A DNA stretch of 64,000 nucleotides. It comes from Morella rubra (Eukaryota; Streptophyta; Magnoliopsida; Fagales; Myricaceae). Positions 22,134-34,800 of the stretch are shown in pieces. The stretch is taken from the NCBI GenBank assembly GCA_003952965.2, contig CM025850.1:27997611-28061610 (forward strand), given 5' to 3'. A model generated the notes under the pieces. That model worked only from the letters and a program-made list of their open reading frames with translations, had not been told where the DNA came from and did not search any database. Both the position numbers and the translations under genes were made by a program. Positions within the stretch are counted from its first letter, which is position 1. The number at the start of each line of letters is the position of its first letter.

Positions 22134-25100
22134 TTATGGCAAAGGGGAAGCTGTAGCTAACTTGGCTCTGAGATCTTTTCGTAAAATCTTTCCAGAGGGA
22201 GACTTTGGAATTGCATGAACAAAGTACACCCTGTGCAATCTCTTGTAAAATACCACCTGTTTGATACAAAACACCCCACCATTGTGTTAGTCATAGCCTT
22301 CTATCAAGGCAAAGATTGATTGCTGTAAGGGGGTGAAGGCAAAAAGTTTCTTCCTACCTGTTTTGCTACGAATTCTTTCACTGCCTCTTCAGTAAGTTCA
22401 AAACCATTTGACCGGACCACAAATGCAACAGGAAGTTCTCCGGCAACATCGTCTTTTTGCCTGTAAACATGAAGGATCGGGGACAAAATTATTTCCCTTC
22501 TGGGGAGAGTAAGCACTTTGTGTCTGCTTAACAAATAGCAAGTCTAATTCAGCTTACGGGACAACAGCTGCATCTGCAATTGATGAATGGCTCACTAGAA
22601 GGGCCTCAAGCTCAGCTGGTGGCACCTGAACACAATTGTAAAAGGTTTTAATGGAAAAATTCTTTCCTTCGCCGCGACAAATTTTACTTCTCCATTGGAA
22701 GAAAGAAAAACCCAAAAGATGGGTAGGAAAAATCGGTACAGATTCTATATATATGGAGGATTACATGCCTGGAAGCCTTTGAATTTGATGAGCTCCTTCA
22801 CTCTGTCAACAATGAAAACCTCTTCGTCGTCGTCTACAAAACCTATGTCACCAGTGTGAAGCCAACCCTCAGCATCTATGGTGGCTGCTGTGGCCTCGGC
22901 ATCATTCAAGTATCCTGCAATTTGTTTGTGGGACATTAGGGAAGTACTTGAACAGAAAAATCAAGCGGGCATCTTAGCAGCCAAAAATATGAACCACAGT
23001 GGAGGAGGCGCCACTAAACCTTTCATAATCTGAGATCCACGGATGCAAATCTCTCCAGGTTGATTGTAACCGAGGGAGCGACTTGTTTCAGGGTCAATGA
23101 CCTTCAGCTCTGCATTTCTGACTACCGTACCGCACGAGCCCGACTTGGTTGGAAACGGCTGCTTTGCGAACGCTAGGCACATCGACAGCACCGGCCCAGC
23201 CTCTGTCATCCCGTAACCCTGCATGAATATAATACGAAGTGGACGTCATGACCACGCTCCATACATAACGCCATAAAACAAGCTAACGATAAATGCTTGA
23301 GGGGGGAATTTTCCAAAGCAGAAAACACGTCTACTTGAGCAGTAGATGAGATGGGCATAACATCCAATTTTCATATACATCTTACACTATTTAATGATCT
23401 TCAAGTAAAGTTTTCAAGAAATTTGAGCTAGAGACAAAGTCAGGATTGAATCTTAGGGAACCAATGACATTAAAATAAATTTTAGAGAGCTAAAGGTCAT
23501 GGCTCCACCGGGCCTCAGTAGTTCTGTGCCTAATTATGTCTATCTCTCTTTCAATTGCACCGTACAAATTTCGGATGAAGATGATCCTAATCAAATTCTC
23601 GTAAGCCGGAGAATTACTCATAAGCTAGAGAGTTACTTCCAAATCCCTTGTCCGCCTGAAAATTTCTCTTGATCAGTTAATGGTTGAAGGCTCTGAAGTC
23701 TATATTCCGATCAGTGATTTGAAATAATGAGGGAAATTTTTGTACTATTGCACTTGTTTCTTGTTAAAGCGAGTTTTGTATAATCTGTTACTACCAGAGA
23801 AAGCAGAAGCTAAACGGAGGAGAGGAGAAAGAATTTACCGGAAACCTGAAGAATATTTAAGGTTCCGGTGAAAGTTTCCACATGGGATAGTTGCTAACCT
23901 CTGAACTCTTAACTACTGCCGCGAATCATGTCAATACTGGTCACAACTGTTAGGTCGACCTCGTGCCAACAACTCTTAAGGTTGACGTGACCGGCAAGTA
24001 GCACCCGTACAATTAATGACACTAATTTAGTCCCTTGGATTCGCAGTAAAATATTCTTTAATATTTGAGTTAGACCTCATGTCTCTAGAGTCGGCAATCT
24101 GAAGTCCTGGTCGCCTTACTTCAGCCCTCCAAAAATTGTGGCCGATGCTTTTGAATTTGTTTTCGAATTAGACTAGAATTTTTTAGAAAAAATTTCAGTT
24201 CGTCTTAAGAGACACATCCAAGTAGCCGGGTACTTAATCGTGTCTTGGTCGCTAGATTTGAGTTAGGTCTCTATTCCAATTCTCTTCGCCTTACTTCAGT
24301 CTCCTTTGACCGATGTTTTATTTATGAGAATTATCTTAACTGCAACAAATTATATTAACTTTCAACAGTACTTTGTCAACGTAATAATTCGGGTAAGAAA
24401 TTATAAAAAATGTTAATCCGTTCGAATTACATAGTCTAATTCAAAAAGAGAAAGATATAACAAATATTGAATGCAATAGTATTCATATACTGGTCAATAG
24501 CAATAGTATTCATACTCGTCAACAGCAATATTAGTTACTATATCACCCATGTTAATTTTATCTCTCTTGAATTAGTTTATCTACTTCATACAACAAATTA
24601 GAGAATATCTCAATCATTTTTTTATAATTATTAGTAAAAAAGTCATTTTGCATCTTTAAACTACTAAAATAGTTTCAAATAGGGTTTCAACTACTATCTT
24701 TGATACATTGAACAATAGAACTCTCAAATTTTATAAATTTATACCCCTAAAAAAAACTCAACTGTCAACATTGTGCCACATGTGACACAGTTTTGACAGT
24801 CGAATTTTATTTTAAGATACAAATTGATTGATTTTGAAACTCTTAAGGCTCAATGTGTCACAAATTATGGTAGTTGGGATCCCTATTTGAGATTTGTAAT
24901 TTAGAGTGCAAAATAACTTTTTTCTTAAAATTTTTTAATATTATTATGCATTAAAATTTCAAATTCTTAAGTAATACTTTAAATTTCCAAATATTTTCAT
25001 AGGAGGTAAATTTATAATGATTTTTAATATAAAGCAATATTTGGTGTTTAAATAATTATATCTGATATATTGTTTTAAAATATTTGTTACGTTGAAGTCA

Positions 25101-26578
25101 ATAAATGGGTTCCTCGTATATTGACATATCAAGATTCAAAACTTAGCAATAACGCCCGATATGAACAGATCAGTTCAAGAGGCCAGTCTTCCTAAGACAA
25201 TACAATACAATTGCATATTTACATTGAACCGAACGAAAGGATAAAAATCTTCACAGAATTTTTTTTTTTTTCCATCCAAACACAGTCTAAGTAAATAAGA
25301 AAATTAAGTTAATTTTTTGAAAAGACACAAATGCCCTCCAACAAGGGCCAAGCAGACTCAAGCTGCAGAGAGTAGAAAGTCGTTTGGCTTTCCAATCTCA
25401 GGGGACTCCCGTCTCCCATAGCATGAAAATTTACGTTTAGAACTGAAGCAAGGAGTAGTAAAGGCCAAGAAGTTCAAGAAATATCTACTAACCTGACCCA
25501 AAGTTGCCTGAGGAACCCGACTACGGAGAGCCTCCTCTAATTCCTTACCCAGTGGAGCCGCCCCAGATAGCACCACCCGGATGGAGCTCAGATCGAAATT
25601 CGCCACTATCGGGTTCTTTGCCAGAGCCAGCACCAGCGGCGGGACCACTGCCGCCACTGACACCCGATGCCGCTGAATCAGCTCCAACAACGTTCCTATC
25701 TCAAACTTCTGCATTAGCAAAACGGATGCCCCAGCTCTCAGGGAGCACAGAAGCACACTGTTCAATGAGTATATGTGAAACAGTGGAAGCACGCACAGCA
25801 CGACGTCCTCCGGCTTCAAATACAAGTTTGGATTCTCTCCATCGACCTGCTGCGCTACACTGGTTATCAAGCTCTTATGGGTGAGAACCACACCTTTGGG
25901 AAGTCCGGTGGTCCCAGAAGAGAACGGCAGGGCCACGGGGTCATCCGGGTCGATCGAAACTGTCGGAATGTCGTCCGCGTTGGCCTCGGAGATCACCGAG
26001 AAGTGCAAACACTTCTCCGGCGGATCATCCACCGTGATCACTGTAAAATCTTCACCGATTTTTGGGTAGTTCTCCCCCGCTTCCCGGAGCTTGTCCACGT
26101 ACTGCGACTGCGTGATTATCACTTTGGCGCAGGATACCTTGAATTGCTTGAAAACTTCGGCCGAAGTGTAGAATGGGTTTGCGGTGGTGGTGACTGCCCC
26201 GAGCATCGAAGCACCGATAAAGGAGAAGACGAACTCGGCGCAGTTCTGGAGAAGAATCATGATGGCATCTCCTTTCTTGATACCAAGATTGAATAGCCCG
26301 GCTGCGACTTTCCGTGATATGATGTTGGTTTCTGCGAACGTGTAGGTTTTCCCCGTGGAGCCTATGATTAGGCATGGTCTGTCCGAGAAATCTGCTAGGT
26401 GCTCAAAGCAGTAGGTATGGAGTGGGAGGTGGTTGGGGATGGGTATGTCAGATAACTTCGATCTGAACACACGAGGACTGGTTTCAGAAGGCTGGACTTT
26501 CGTGGGGGAGATTTTAGGAGACACCTGCTCTTGGCCGTTCTGGCCAGTTTCAATAGAATTAGCAGCAACAGTTATCAT
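22134..26578 (-). CDS. 4CL: 4-coumarate:CoA ligase (class II / 4CL3-like)
   Basis: This enzyme activates 4-coumarate and related hydroxycinnamates to CoA thioesters, via an adenylate, at the branch from phenylpropanoids to lignin and flavonoids. Six exons read on the minus strand: 25493-26578, 23020-23218, 22769-22914, 22558-22625, 22358-22460 and 22134-22256. They join in frame to 574 residues. Box [12 protein letters not shown] (220-230), box II GEICIRG (417-423), [13 protein letters not shown] and the C-terminal SGKILRKDL with the catalytic Lys of GK (about 557) are intact. The N-terminal extension beginning MITVAANS and the sequence [18 protein letters not shown] resemble Arabidopsis 4CL3, the flavonoid-associated class; that assignment is by recall. 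Start MITVAANS was chosen over an upstream in-frame Met that adds 47 non-conserved residues. Intron 1 is 2.3 kb, and intron 3 begins with GC (CAG|GCATGT). Confidence 0.95.
24636..24923. mobile_element. About 288-bp MITE with long inverted repeats in 4CL intron 1
   Basis: The two halves are reverse complements over most of their length. The ends read AAAAAAGT.ATTTTGCA inward from both sides, and paired internal blocks include TCAAATAGGG, ACATTGA and CGACTGTCAA against CAACTGTCAA. No transposase is present. A target duplication could not be fixed because the flanks are A/T-rich. Confidence 0.75.
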
Positions 26579-26744
26579 GGTGTTTGAATGTACCCGTTTC
26601 TGCCAAGTGTTTGTTTCAAAGGTAGAGGCAGCTAGAGAGATAGAGAGTGGGAGATCAGGTTGAGTGGCGGAGTTGGAGAGTGACACGAGGGGAAAATGTG
26701 AGAGTAATAAATACAACAAAGAATGGGGGCTTGGAAGAGAGGGT

Positions 26745-26751
26745 GTTAGGT
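26745..26751 (-). promoter_or_regulatory. AC-III-like MYB site upstream of 4CL
   Basis: GTTAGGT, read on the gene strand as ACCTAAC, matches the AC-III element and lies about 170 bp upstream of the 4CL start. AC elements are bound by R2R3-MYB regulators of phenylpropanoid genes. The motif is short and could occur by chance, but it is in the expected place. Confidence 0.5.
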
Positions 26752-26920
26752 AGAGATATCGTGGATGTAAGATGGGGTTGGGGTTAGCTAGCTGAAAGCT
26801 CTAGCAGATGGGATTTGTGTTTGGTTTGGAAGGGAAAGAGATCCATCCGGGAGCAGAAGCATGCCTCACCTCACGTTCAATGACCAAGCGTTCCCTCCGG
26901 CCCTCTTCATGAAGGCTCTT

Positions 26921-26931
26921 ACCTACCTACC
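26921..26931 (+). promoter_or_regulatory. Two overlapping AC-I elements (ACCTACC) upstream of 4CL
   Basis: ACCTACCTACC contains two overlapping copies of AC-I, which is also an H-box core (CCTACC), about 345 bp upstream of the 4CL ATG. Such elements drive xylem and phenylpropanoid expression in known 4CL and PAL promoters. Together with the AC-III-like site nearer the gene this supports MYB control. Function is inferred. Confidence 0.6.
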
Positions 26932-27928
26932 CACTCTTCACTTCTATTACTACGTTAAAGCAATTTGGTCTGACCACTAATTTGCCACTCTGTTTTACCC
27001 GATTCTCTGATCCGATCTGTCCTTAGCAGCAGATATCAGCGTCACACTTGCCTAAAAAGAACAAGCCAGGGAAAGACTCGAGGAACCAATTATGGCTCTG
27101 CTTGTAGCAAAAAAAAAAAAAAAAGATCAGTTAATCAGGAATAATGTTGGGATCGTTTTGGACCTGGAAAATATTAGTGGCTGGGCACGATCGGAATTTC
27201 CGCAATGGAAAGCCCATCTATATTTCTTTTGAATTTGAAATTGGCTTAAGGTATGAAAATCTAATTGCTTCTCCAAGTGATTGTTGAGACGTGTGGAAAA
27301 AACTATATATTGACCATTTGGCTTAATTGGTAAAGTAGAAACGACAACCTGTCATGTTTGGCATGCCGGCGACATGCATGGCGTGTCGTGTGTACGATGG
27401 ATTTCCTCATTTTCATGTTGTCTGGTGAAATGACTTGGTCTGAAAATATTTGAAGAAATAGAAAAGGGTACTTTAATTTCTATGAGAAGTGGAGTAATAG
27501 CTTCTTAAATCTATTCTTTGTATAAATGATTTCAAAAAATAAATCTAAATTTTTTTAAAAAAAAATGGTGCAGGTTTTTCCAGGGATTTATTATAAATGG
27601 ACTCTATATTTATTATACAGAAAAAATTAGTTTTGATGCTTAAGTTTTACATCGTGTTCATAATAGATCATTGAATTTTAAAATTAAAAATTTTAGTCTT
27701 TAATTTTGGGCTCTTAAAAGCAATCCTTCAATCAACTCTCTATCGAATCCATTAACAACATAAAGTTTAACGGGTAGAAATCTAAATCAGTCATCCACGT
27801 GAGGCCAACCAAATGTCCAATAAATAATGTTGGCCACATTTAATACCACGTCATCCACTTCTACCTATGTTCCACAAAACTCTATTGTAACTTAGCCGAT
27901 CAAGTCCATCACCCCATGTTACACATTA

Positions 27929-27950
27929 GGGGTGGGCAAATATTCCGGTC
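27929..27950 (+). mobile_element. Orphan hAT-like terminus
   Basis: TAGGGGTGGGCAAAT is the typical start of many plant hAT elements, followed by CCGGTCGGAATTTTC. I could not find a matching right end or an 8-bp duplication nearby, so this is at best a truncated end. Confidence 0.35.
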
Positions 27951-28205
27951 GGAATTTTCACAATTTTCAATTTTAGTTTTTTTTTTTGAAAAAAAAAACC
28001 TAAAAAATGAGGACTCAAATGAAAAAAGGATTTTGCTTTTGGATACCCATTATTTTATAATGTTGTAAATTTATTTTAGATTTTGAAATTTAGATGAATG
28101 TTTATTGTAGATTTTAGATGAATGTTTATTTTATAGTTTATTTATTTTTAATTTTATTATTTTTCGATACCCATCAACATCTTTATGCAAAATAATACAT
28201 TTTCC

Positions 28206-28211
<6 letters not shown>

Positions 28212-28284
<73 letters not shown>

Positions 28285-28331
28285 TATTATTATTATTTTT
28301 TCTTTCTTTCTTTCTTTCTTTCTTTCTTTTT
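28212..28331. repeat. Compound microsatellite (AT)n-(ATT)n-(TTTC)n
   Basis: About 68 bp of pure AT repeat is followed by about six ATT units and then by TTTC units. It is highly likely to be length-polymorphic. Confidence 0.95.
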
Positions 28332-29662
28332 AGAACATGTCGGTCATAGATTACTCGGGTGTGGATGCGTGAGATTTCTCTTTACTCCACCAATTAATAA
28401 TCCGATTATTCTGTCTCTTGTGGGCCTATTTAAAACTGTTCCGTTTTGGACCACTAGTTTGGACGTATTAGACTTCTTGGTACAACTCTTAGGATTCCCC
28501 AAAATATAAAACCAGGCTCTCCGTACATTGTTACAGCTTATCAACCTCGTATTTTTCAGGTTAATTAGGCTACTGGGCTTGGGATTCGAAGCCCATTAAT
28601 TGGACCCCTGCTATTAAATAGGCCTACATGGCTACATCAATAGTCAAGAACCAGTCAGACATACGTGGCGCAGCTCCCAATACAAAAGAGAGTGACTAAG
28701 TGGCCACCACGTCAATAGTTGTGGAAATTATCTTGAAACGAAAATAATCCTGCTTTAAATATTTGGAGGAAAAAAAAAAGGCCCGTCCTCTAATAGAAAA
28801 CTGGTACTTGTTTATAAATTCTCAAAAGTACATGACCGTCTCTGAAATTTCAAGAAGTGGAACCTTCTTGAAAGAATCAACATTTCTAATTAAATAGTCC
28901 TTAGGTTTACACTCTTTTACAGATTAAAGTCACACAAAGAGAGGTAACAAATCACTCAATTCTAAAGTTTTAATACATTTAATTTTCTCACAAAAAAAAA
29001 AGATGAAAATTAATTACACAACCATCTTAATCTTATGCAATTATTTTCTTTCGTCTCTTCATTAAGTTTTCTCACGGTCTGAACTATAAAAAAAACTCTT
29101 CTCCTTTTAGAGGTGGGCTATGCGTCAATCGCATGCATTTCTATAAATGCAAAGCAATTGAAGTCTTCAATAAATTGTAAATATTAATATTTAATACTAT
29201 ATTAAAAAGTAATTTTAATATGTGGAGCGGTAGACTAGACCTTTTTAAAAATTAAGTCACACCACACAACAAATTAAGAGAATGTCCCATCCGCGAGTGA
29301 AGGGAGGATAGCAATTTCACAATTTTTCAGTTTTTGGCCGCAGGCAGAAGTGCCTTCCCTAAAACTACCCTATTGGTTATTTTTAGATCTTTTAGACTTG
29401 GAGGAAATTCTTGTTCGAACTTATTTAGGCTGCAAAAAATACAAAAGCTGCTGTGGAAATTAGATAGCCAGATTGAAGAAATTGTCAAAAAGAAAAAAAA
29501 GAGGACCAACAACTTTACAAGACGAGAACAGTTCTCCCCTTATCACTTCCGTGAATATCCGGGGCAATGAATCGGTCTCTGCTGTGCTATTCTTGAGTTC
29601 AAGATAGTAAACAATACTTGTACGGACCAGTACATTAGCAGAGGTTTTCAGCTTATGGTACA

Positions 29663-30400
29663 TTAGGCAGACCCTACTATAAATACCATCATAGAGGTGG
29701 TGACTAAGACTTTGAATGTTCCCCAATAGGATCCCCATGGAGAAGGCTCTGATTTTGGTGGGCTGGAATTTGTCTGCGAAGTGGTTGGGGCACGGGCTGG
29801 AGTCGGATTAAGTTGACCACCTTCAGTTGGTGGTGGTGGAACTGGGTTTGTAGTCACTGCTGCAGGTGACGGCCTGCTAGAGCAAGATGGGTAAGTTGTG
29901 TTATTCTCTGGAATCATGGGTAGCAAAACCCCATCAATGCCGTGGCACCGGATCGAAGACCCTTCTGTGCAGATATTCGGGCTAATGAGTTTCACATTGT
30001 TGATAGAGAAGTTTCTCCTACAATTGTTAGAGATTCTGAGCATGTAGTTGGGCAACGAACTAGGTATGATGGATCCTGTTGGGATGTGCTCTAAATAATC
30101 GAAAAGCAGAGGTGATGGGATGGAATGGCGGAGTAAGAAGTCAGAAACAGAGCCTTGTGGCATCCCAGCTCTTGAGAGCATCCGGTCGTTAGGCATCAAG
30201 AAAGTGACATTCCCTTGGAATCTTCTGTCGAGAGAGGCCATATTGATAAGCGTGACAAAGGTGAAATAGTTGGCTCTTTGCATCTCTACAGTGGCGCCGA
30301 GAAGGTCCTGGTTTTGGTTATTTGGAGAAACAGAGGATGTGAGGGAGCCCAAAGAGAAAAGGACTCCTAGAAGAATCGCCAATCTCATGAAGCCTGCCAT
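29663..30400 (-). CDS. Fasciclin-like arabinogalactan protein with a single FAS1 domain
   Basis: This is a predicted secreted, probably GPI-anchored cell-wall glycoprotein of 245 residues, encoded without introns. An N-terminal signal peptide (MRLAILLGVLFSLGSLTSSV, to about residue 24) precedes one FAS1 domain (about 32-165). The domain contains the H1-like stretch VTFLMPNDRML, and LLRHSIPSPLLFDYL and SIRCHGIDGVLLP towards its end. A Pro/Ala/Thr-rich tail follows (PVPPPPTEGG, NPTPARAPTTS), typical of arabinogalactan O-glycosylation, then a hydrophobic C-terminus (about 222-245) suited to a GPI signal. N-glycosylation sequons include NVT, NFS and NNT. It resembles the FLA19-21 and At5g16920 group, and its place next to CSLD matches Arabidopsis. 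Function in the wall is inferred. Confidence 0.85.
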   Translation of the reverse strand: MAGFMRLAILLGVLFSLGSLTSSVSPNNQNQDLLGATVEMQRANYFTFVTLINMASLDRRFQGNVTFLMPNDRMLSRAGMPQGSVSDFLLRHSIPSPLLFDYLEHIPTGSIIPSSLPNYMLRISNNCRRNFSINNVKLISPNICTEGSSIRCHGIDGVLLPMIPENNTTYPSCSSRPSPAAVTTNPVPPPPTEGGQLNPTPARAPTTSQTNSSPPKSEPSPWGSYWGTFKVLVTTSMMVFIVGSA

Positions 30401-31832
30401 TTTGGTCGGTTTCCTGCTTAATGGCTCATGAAAGCTCTCCGGTTCATTTAGTGGTCTTATGGTGGATGTGCGTGACTGGTGCTGAGTTGGTCAACTATTC
30501 ATCCAGAGATTAAAGAAAAGAGGTTAGCTTAGACATGCAACTTTTCTTCCTTAACAACTGGGTTTCACACCTCCTGCATGCATAAGAGTATTTTATACGT
30601 AGGATTTACATATTATGTTTTCCTGTTGATGTTAGTAACTGGTAGGTATTTTATCAAACATGTTAGGCTCAAAAGAATTCCCTGTCCACTGTTAATTTGT
30701 TTCAAGCTTAATACGGGACGGGATCAGTGTGCTTTTTTCCCGACCCAGCCTTACTCCAAAATTTTAATAATTATAAGGGTCCGAGTTCGGATTCTTTGAA
30801 CTTATAAACTTTCTGCCTAAGACTAGCAAATTAAGTACTTTTATGGCGGATAGGAAACACTTCTCCAGCTCTTGCATCCAGGGGCAGACTACTCTTTAAG
30901 AGCTTGAATAATGTCAAACAAAAGTGAAATGAACGCAAGACCGAGCTGATCCGCCCCCTTGTTAGACCTTTGGATAAGAGAAACAAATTCTCCGTACATT
31001 ACCGAAATAGTTTCCTTTCATAATGTGCGAGGAAAAATAGAAAAAGACTGGAGTCTCGAGACATTATTAATGGCAAGGGTTAGTGTCTGTGAATGTCAAA
31101 ATAAGAAATCAGAAGATCTCTAAAGCTGAGATTGAAGCATAGGTGGCTCACAGATGTAGAAGTTCTGACGGCTCTTTGGAATGATTTTCGTCTTTTAAAG
31201 TGCTACTGGACCACGAGATCAGAAGAATATGGACCGGGCTCGAACTAAAAACGAGGATCACTTGGTCTAGCTCTGGCACAATTCTATGATGTTGACCGGT
31301 CAGATTATAAATTGCAATCAAAGCCGATTTCCCAAGCTTACACTCAAATTTCAGACACATTTCCTGGCCAATCTAGAACTGTCAAATCGGCTGACAACAA
31401 AAAATGACACCACCTCCAAGAACACATCCTAAAAATTGTCGAAGTATTCTTCAGATTATACAGCATACAGTTTTCCTTTGCCATGTTAAAACAGATGGAA
31501 GTAAAAAGAATTTCTGGCTTTGTCTTAAAATTATGTAAAAACAAATAACTGCGCAATCCTAATGCTCCATGTAAAATGTGAAACATTCAAATCAAGAGTT
31601 CATGTAAGAGATCATACAACAATGACGAAGTACAGGGAAAACCATAGCGTTCCATTTTCTCTTGCTCCCTTCCATTCTTTCTCAGGTTGCTGAAAGTTAC
31701 AAAAATTCAAATGGGGACAAGAAACAGAATATACCTAGTTCGTTCGCCAGCATGGTTGACTTTTCGAGAGAGAATTGAATGAAGGAATATTGCTGAATAT
31801 ATTCATCTTGAAAGGAAAGAAAAATTGTCCTA
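30401..31832. other. FLA upstream region and CSLD 3' UTR
   Basis: The left part is the FLA promoter and leader. The right part is the CSLD 3' UTR and flank. I see no other gene or repeat that can be supported. Confidence 0.45.
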
Positions 31833-34800
31833 TCAGGGGAATTGGAATGAACCTCCAATTTGGTCAGTACCAGAAGGGGGACTGATTGCAACCCAGAGTA
31901 GGGATATCGTGATTGCAATGAGCCCTGACCATACAAAAACAATGGTGGGTGTCCTCCCTCTTCGCCCCATCAGCCCTTTGGCAAAAGGGTAGAGATGAGC
32001 CAAGACCCAGAAACTGAAGAAAACACCACCTAATAATTTGCTCCATTGTGGTATAGTACTGTATATCGTTCGGCTAAAGCCAACAGCAATTGCAATTAAG
32101 TTCACCATCATGATTGTGATTGGTGGTATCATCAGCGATGACCATTTCACAATGTAGAGATCAGCGAACTCATCATCCACATCATCACCTCCTGATTTTG
32201 ATGTCAAAGTGAAAGAAATTTCTATCCCAGCAAGGACTTTTAGAAGTCCCTGGATCACAGCAGCCAGGTGAGCACTAGTGCCTCCAATCAACCAAAACTG
32301 CTCATTCCTCCACCATTCTTCCAGCTCAATGCCAGACCATCTAATCTCAAGGATAGCAAGCATACATAGAGTCAAACTGATGATAAGGAGGTAGGCAAGG
32401 AAAGTGACACTGAGGGTCTGGACAATGAACTGGCCAGAGAAAAGTGATAGTGCAGGGAGGAAGCAGTAGACAATGAGGAAGATGGAAGTGAACGGGTAAA
32501 TCCCCACATTAAGGTATGCTATCCTCTGCAGAAACTTCATTCTGGGACTGGCCAGGAGGGCATTGTTACGGGAGAAGAAAATCTCGACTGAACCAGTAGC
32601 CCACCGGAGAACCTGATGGAGCCTATCAGTAAGATTGATTGGAGCTGTCCCACGGAAGGCATCACGTTTGGTCACACAATAAACTGATTTCCACCCCCTA
32701 TTGTGCATCCTATACCCTGTGACGACATCTTCAGTAACCGACCCATAAATCCATCCTACACGCTGACCCCACTCGGTCTTGTCTTCATACCAGCAGGAGA
32801 TCACGCTGATTGCCTCTGCAACAGTTGATGCATCGAGAAGCTCACGAGGAATAGTCAGAGCACCAGGTGGGCGTCCATTTTTCACAGCTGGGTGATCTGC
32901 AAGAGGACGACCTTGGAACTCTGCCACTGGGATCGAATCAATGAGGAAAGTAGAGTTTCCAAACCTTTTAGGAAGCAAAGAAAGGTTCATCTCTTCATCA
33001 TCAGAATCACCCATTCTTAGGGCCCGATTCTCTTCTGGGCTGTTTACAACGGAAGGATGCTTTTTTCGGCGGCCAAAGCAGCAACTGCAGTAGCCAGGGT
33101 GGTGTTCTTTGGACCTTGGCGGGTCAAAGCCATAGAGCGCTACCCTTCGAAAGAGGCATCCAGTTCCAACATAGACAGGGCCCATAATCCCATCAAGGGC
33201 TCGCATATTGATATCAAAGAAAACAGTGTTGTGATTGGCATATCGATCAGAAGGATCAATACCCTCGAACCTTTGAGGGAACTGGACATAACAAAGGCGG
33301 TCACCTCCTCGATCCATCATGAAGCACATGCCTTCCCTCATGGCTTGGGAGTTGTAGATATAGTGGTCACAGTCAAGGTTGAGAATGAAGGGGCCATTGG
33401 ACATAATGGCTGAGGCTCGAACCAGAGCATTCATGGCTCCAGCCTTCTTGTTGTGATCATAGCCTGGACGCTTCTCACGAGACACATAAACAAGCAGCGG
33501 GAGACGAATATCAACATCTGTGAGGTCAATGAGCCTGCTGTCATCGGCACTTCCATGAAGCGGTTCGTCACTCGGAGGTTTTAACATCACCTGCATCATA
33601 ACTCAAGTTCATTTAGCCTGTTTTTTCCCCCTCTTTTATTTTTTTTTCCCTTTATTGTTATCCTTTTAACTTCTTTCCATTCTTTTGATACTTCTCTGTT
33701 ATGTAGCCAACAATTAGAGAAGTAACTAAGTTATGGACTTACAGCTAATGAAATCTGACAGTAGAAGTAACTAATCCAAACAAATGGGTTCGCAGAAATA
33801 CCTGTATTATACCAGCATGGTCGCCTTTTGAGTGCTCAGGTGAAGGATGCAACCAAGTACCTGGCCAATGCGTTCCATCAGCCATCCATGTTGCTTTTGG
33901 GATCTTCGCACTCTCAATTGGTTCATCATCCCTGTTCTGTCGCTGAAGCTTCATTGCTTTGATTTCCTCTCGAGCATGATAGGCATCTGATCGGCGTCGA
34001 ATTGAGTCAGGAAGTCCATTGATACGGACCTTGAATTCATCATACTCACGCTTTATTCGTCTACGATCCTTGACAAAATCTGGCTTCACCTTGTTTTTGT
34101 AAGGATCCCTCTTCAAATTGAAGTATGATTCTGGATTCCTGGGCTCAATATCATGTTTCCGACAGAATGGAACCCATATGTTAGCAAAGCTTGCAGCTTC
34201 TGCCATGGCCTCAAAGGTCAGAAGTGCACCTCCATCGTCAGAAACATAACAAGCAAGCTTTTCAACTGGGTAATTGGCAGCCAGGATAGACAAGATAGTG
34301 TTTGCAGTGACAAGAGGTGGCTCTTTATCTGGATCTGCAGTAGAGACAAAGATGTCTATGCCTGGGAGATCAGATTTTCCATTGGGGTTGTTGGGGCCAG
34401 GTGTTTCAAATTTTTCTTTCAAGACATTAAGATCCGTAGCACGATTGATTGGGCAGAGCTTGGGAAGTACATCTAGAAGCCAAGAAAAAGCAAACCAAAT
34501 CTCACAGACAACAGACATTCCCCATAGCCACATTGCATCATTGTTTGGGTGCTTAACCCTCCATTGCAAAAACAGCGCAAGAATAACCATTCGAATAAAG
34601 ATTAGAAGCCTGTAAACCCAGATGCAAAAAGAAAGCCAAAAAACGAGATCAGCTTGAGGATAAGGAAATGATAAAAGGAACTGATCAGATGAAATGGGAC
34701 AAAGTGAGGAAACACATTGCAAATAGATGTAAAGGCCCTCAGAATAAGGGCCATAGCTTTTATCTAAATGTTTTGACAACATATGTCGCAAAAACTAGGC

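Larger units (their letters stand above)
26579..29662. other. 4CL promoter and 4CL-FLA intergenic region
   Basis: The right-hand neighbour of the 4CL start carries AC-type promoter sites. The remainder is AT-rich and includes an orphan hAT-like end at about 27929, a large compound microsatellite (28212-28331) and low-complexity sequence. No intact gene is visible. Confidence 0.5.

Noticed and set aside
25504-26663. Several plus-strand and alternate-frame open frames of 60-173 codons inside 4CL exon 1
   Set aside because: GC-richer 4CL exon 1 yields shadow frames. Only the minus-strand frame carries AMP-binding motifs.
27310-27345. tRNA-like stretch (TTGGCTTAATTGGTAAAGT)
   Set aside because: The D-arm-like word is not followed by an anticodon arm or T-arm, so no tRNA gene is supported.
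33057-33413. 118-codon plus-strand open frame within CSLD exon 3
   Set aside because: It is antisense shadow of the conserved catalytic domain and is not protein-like.
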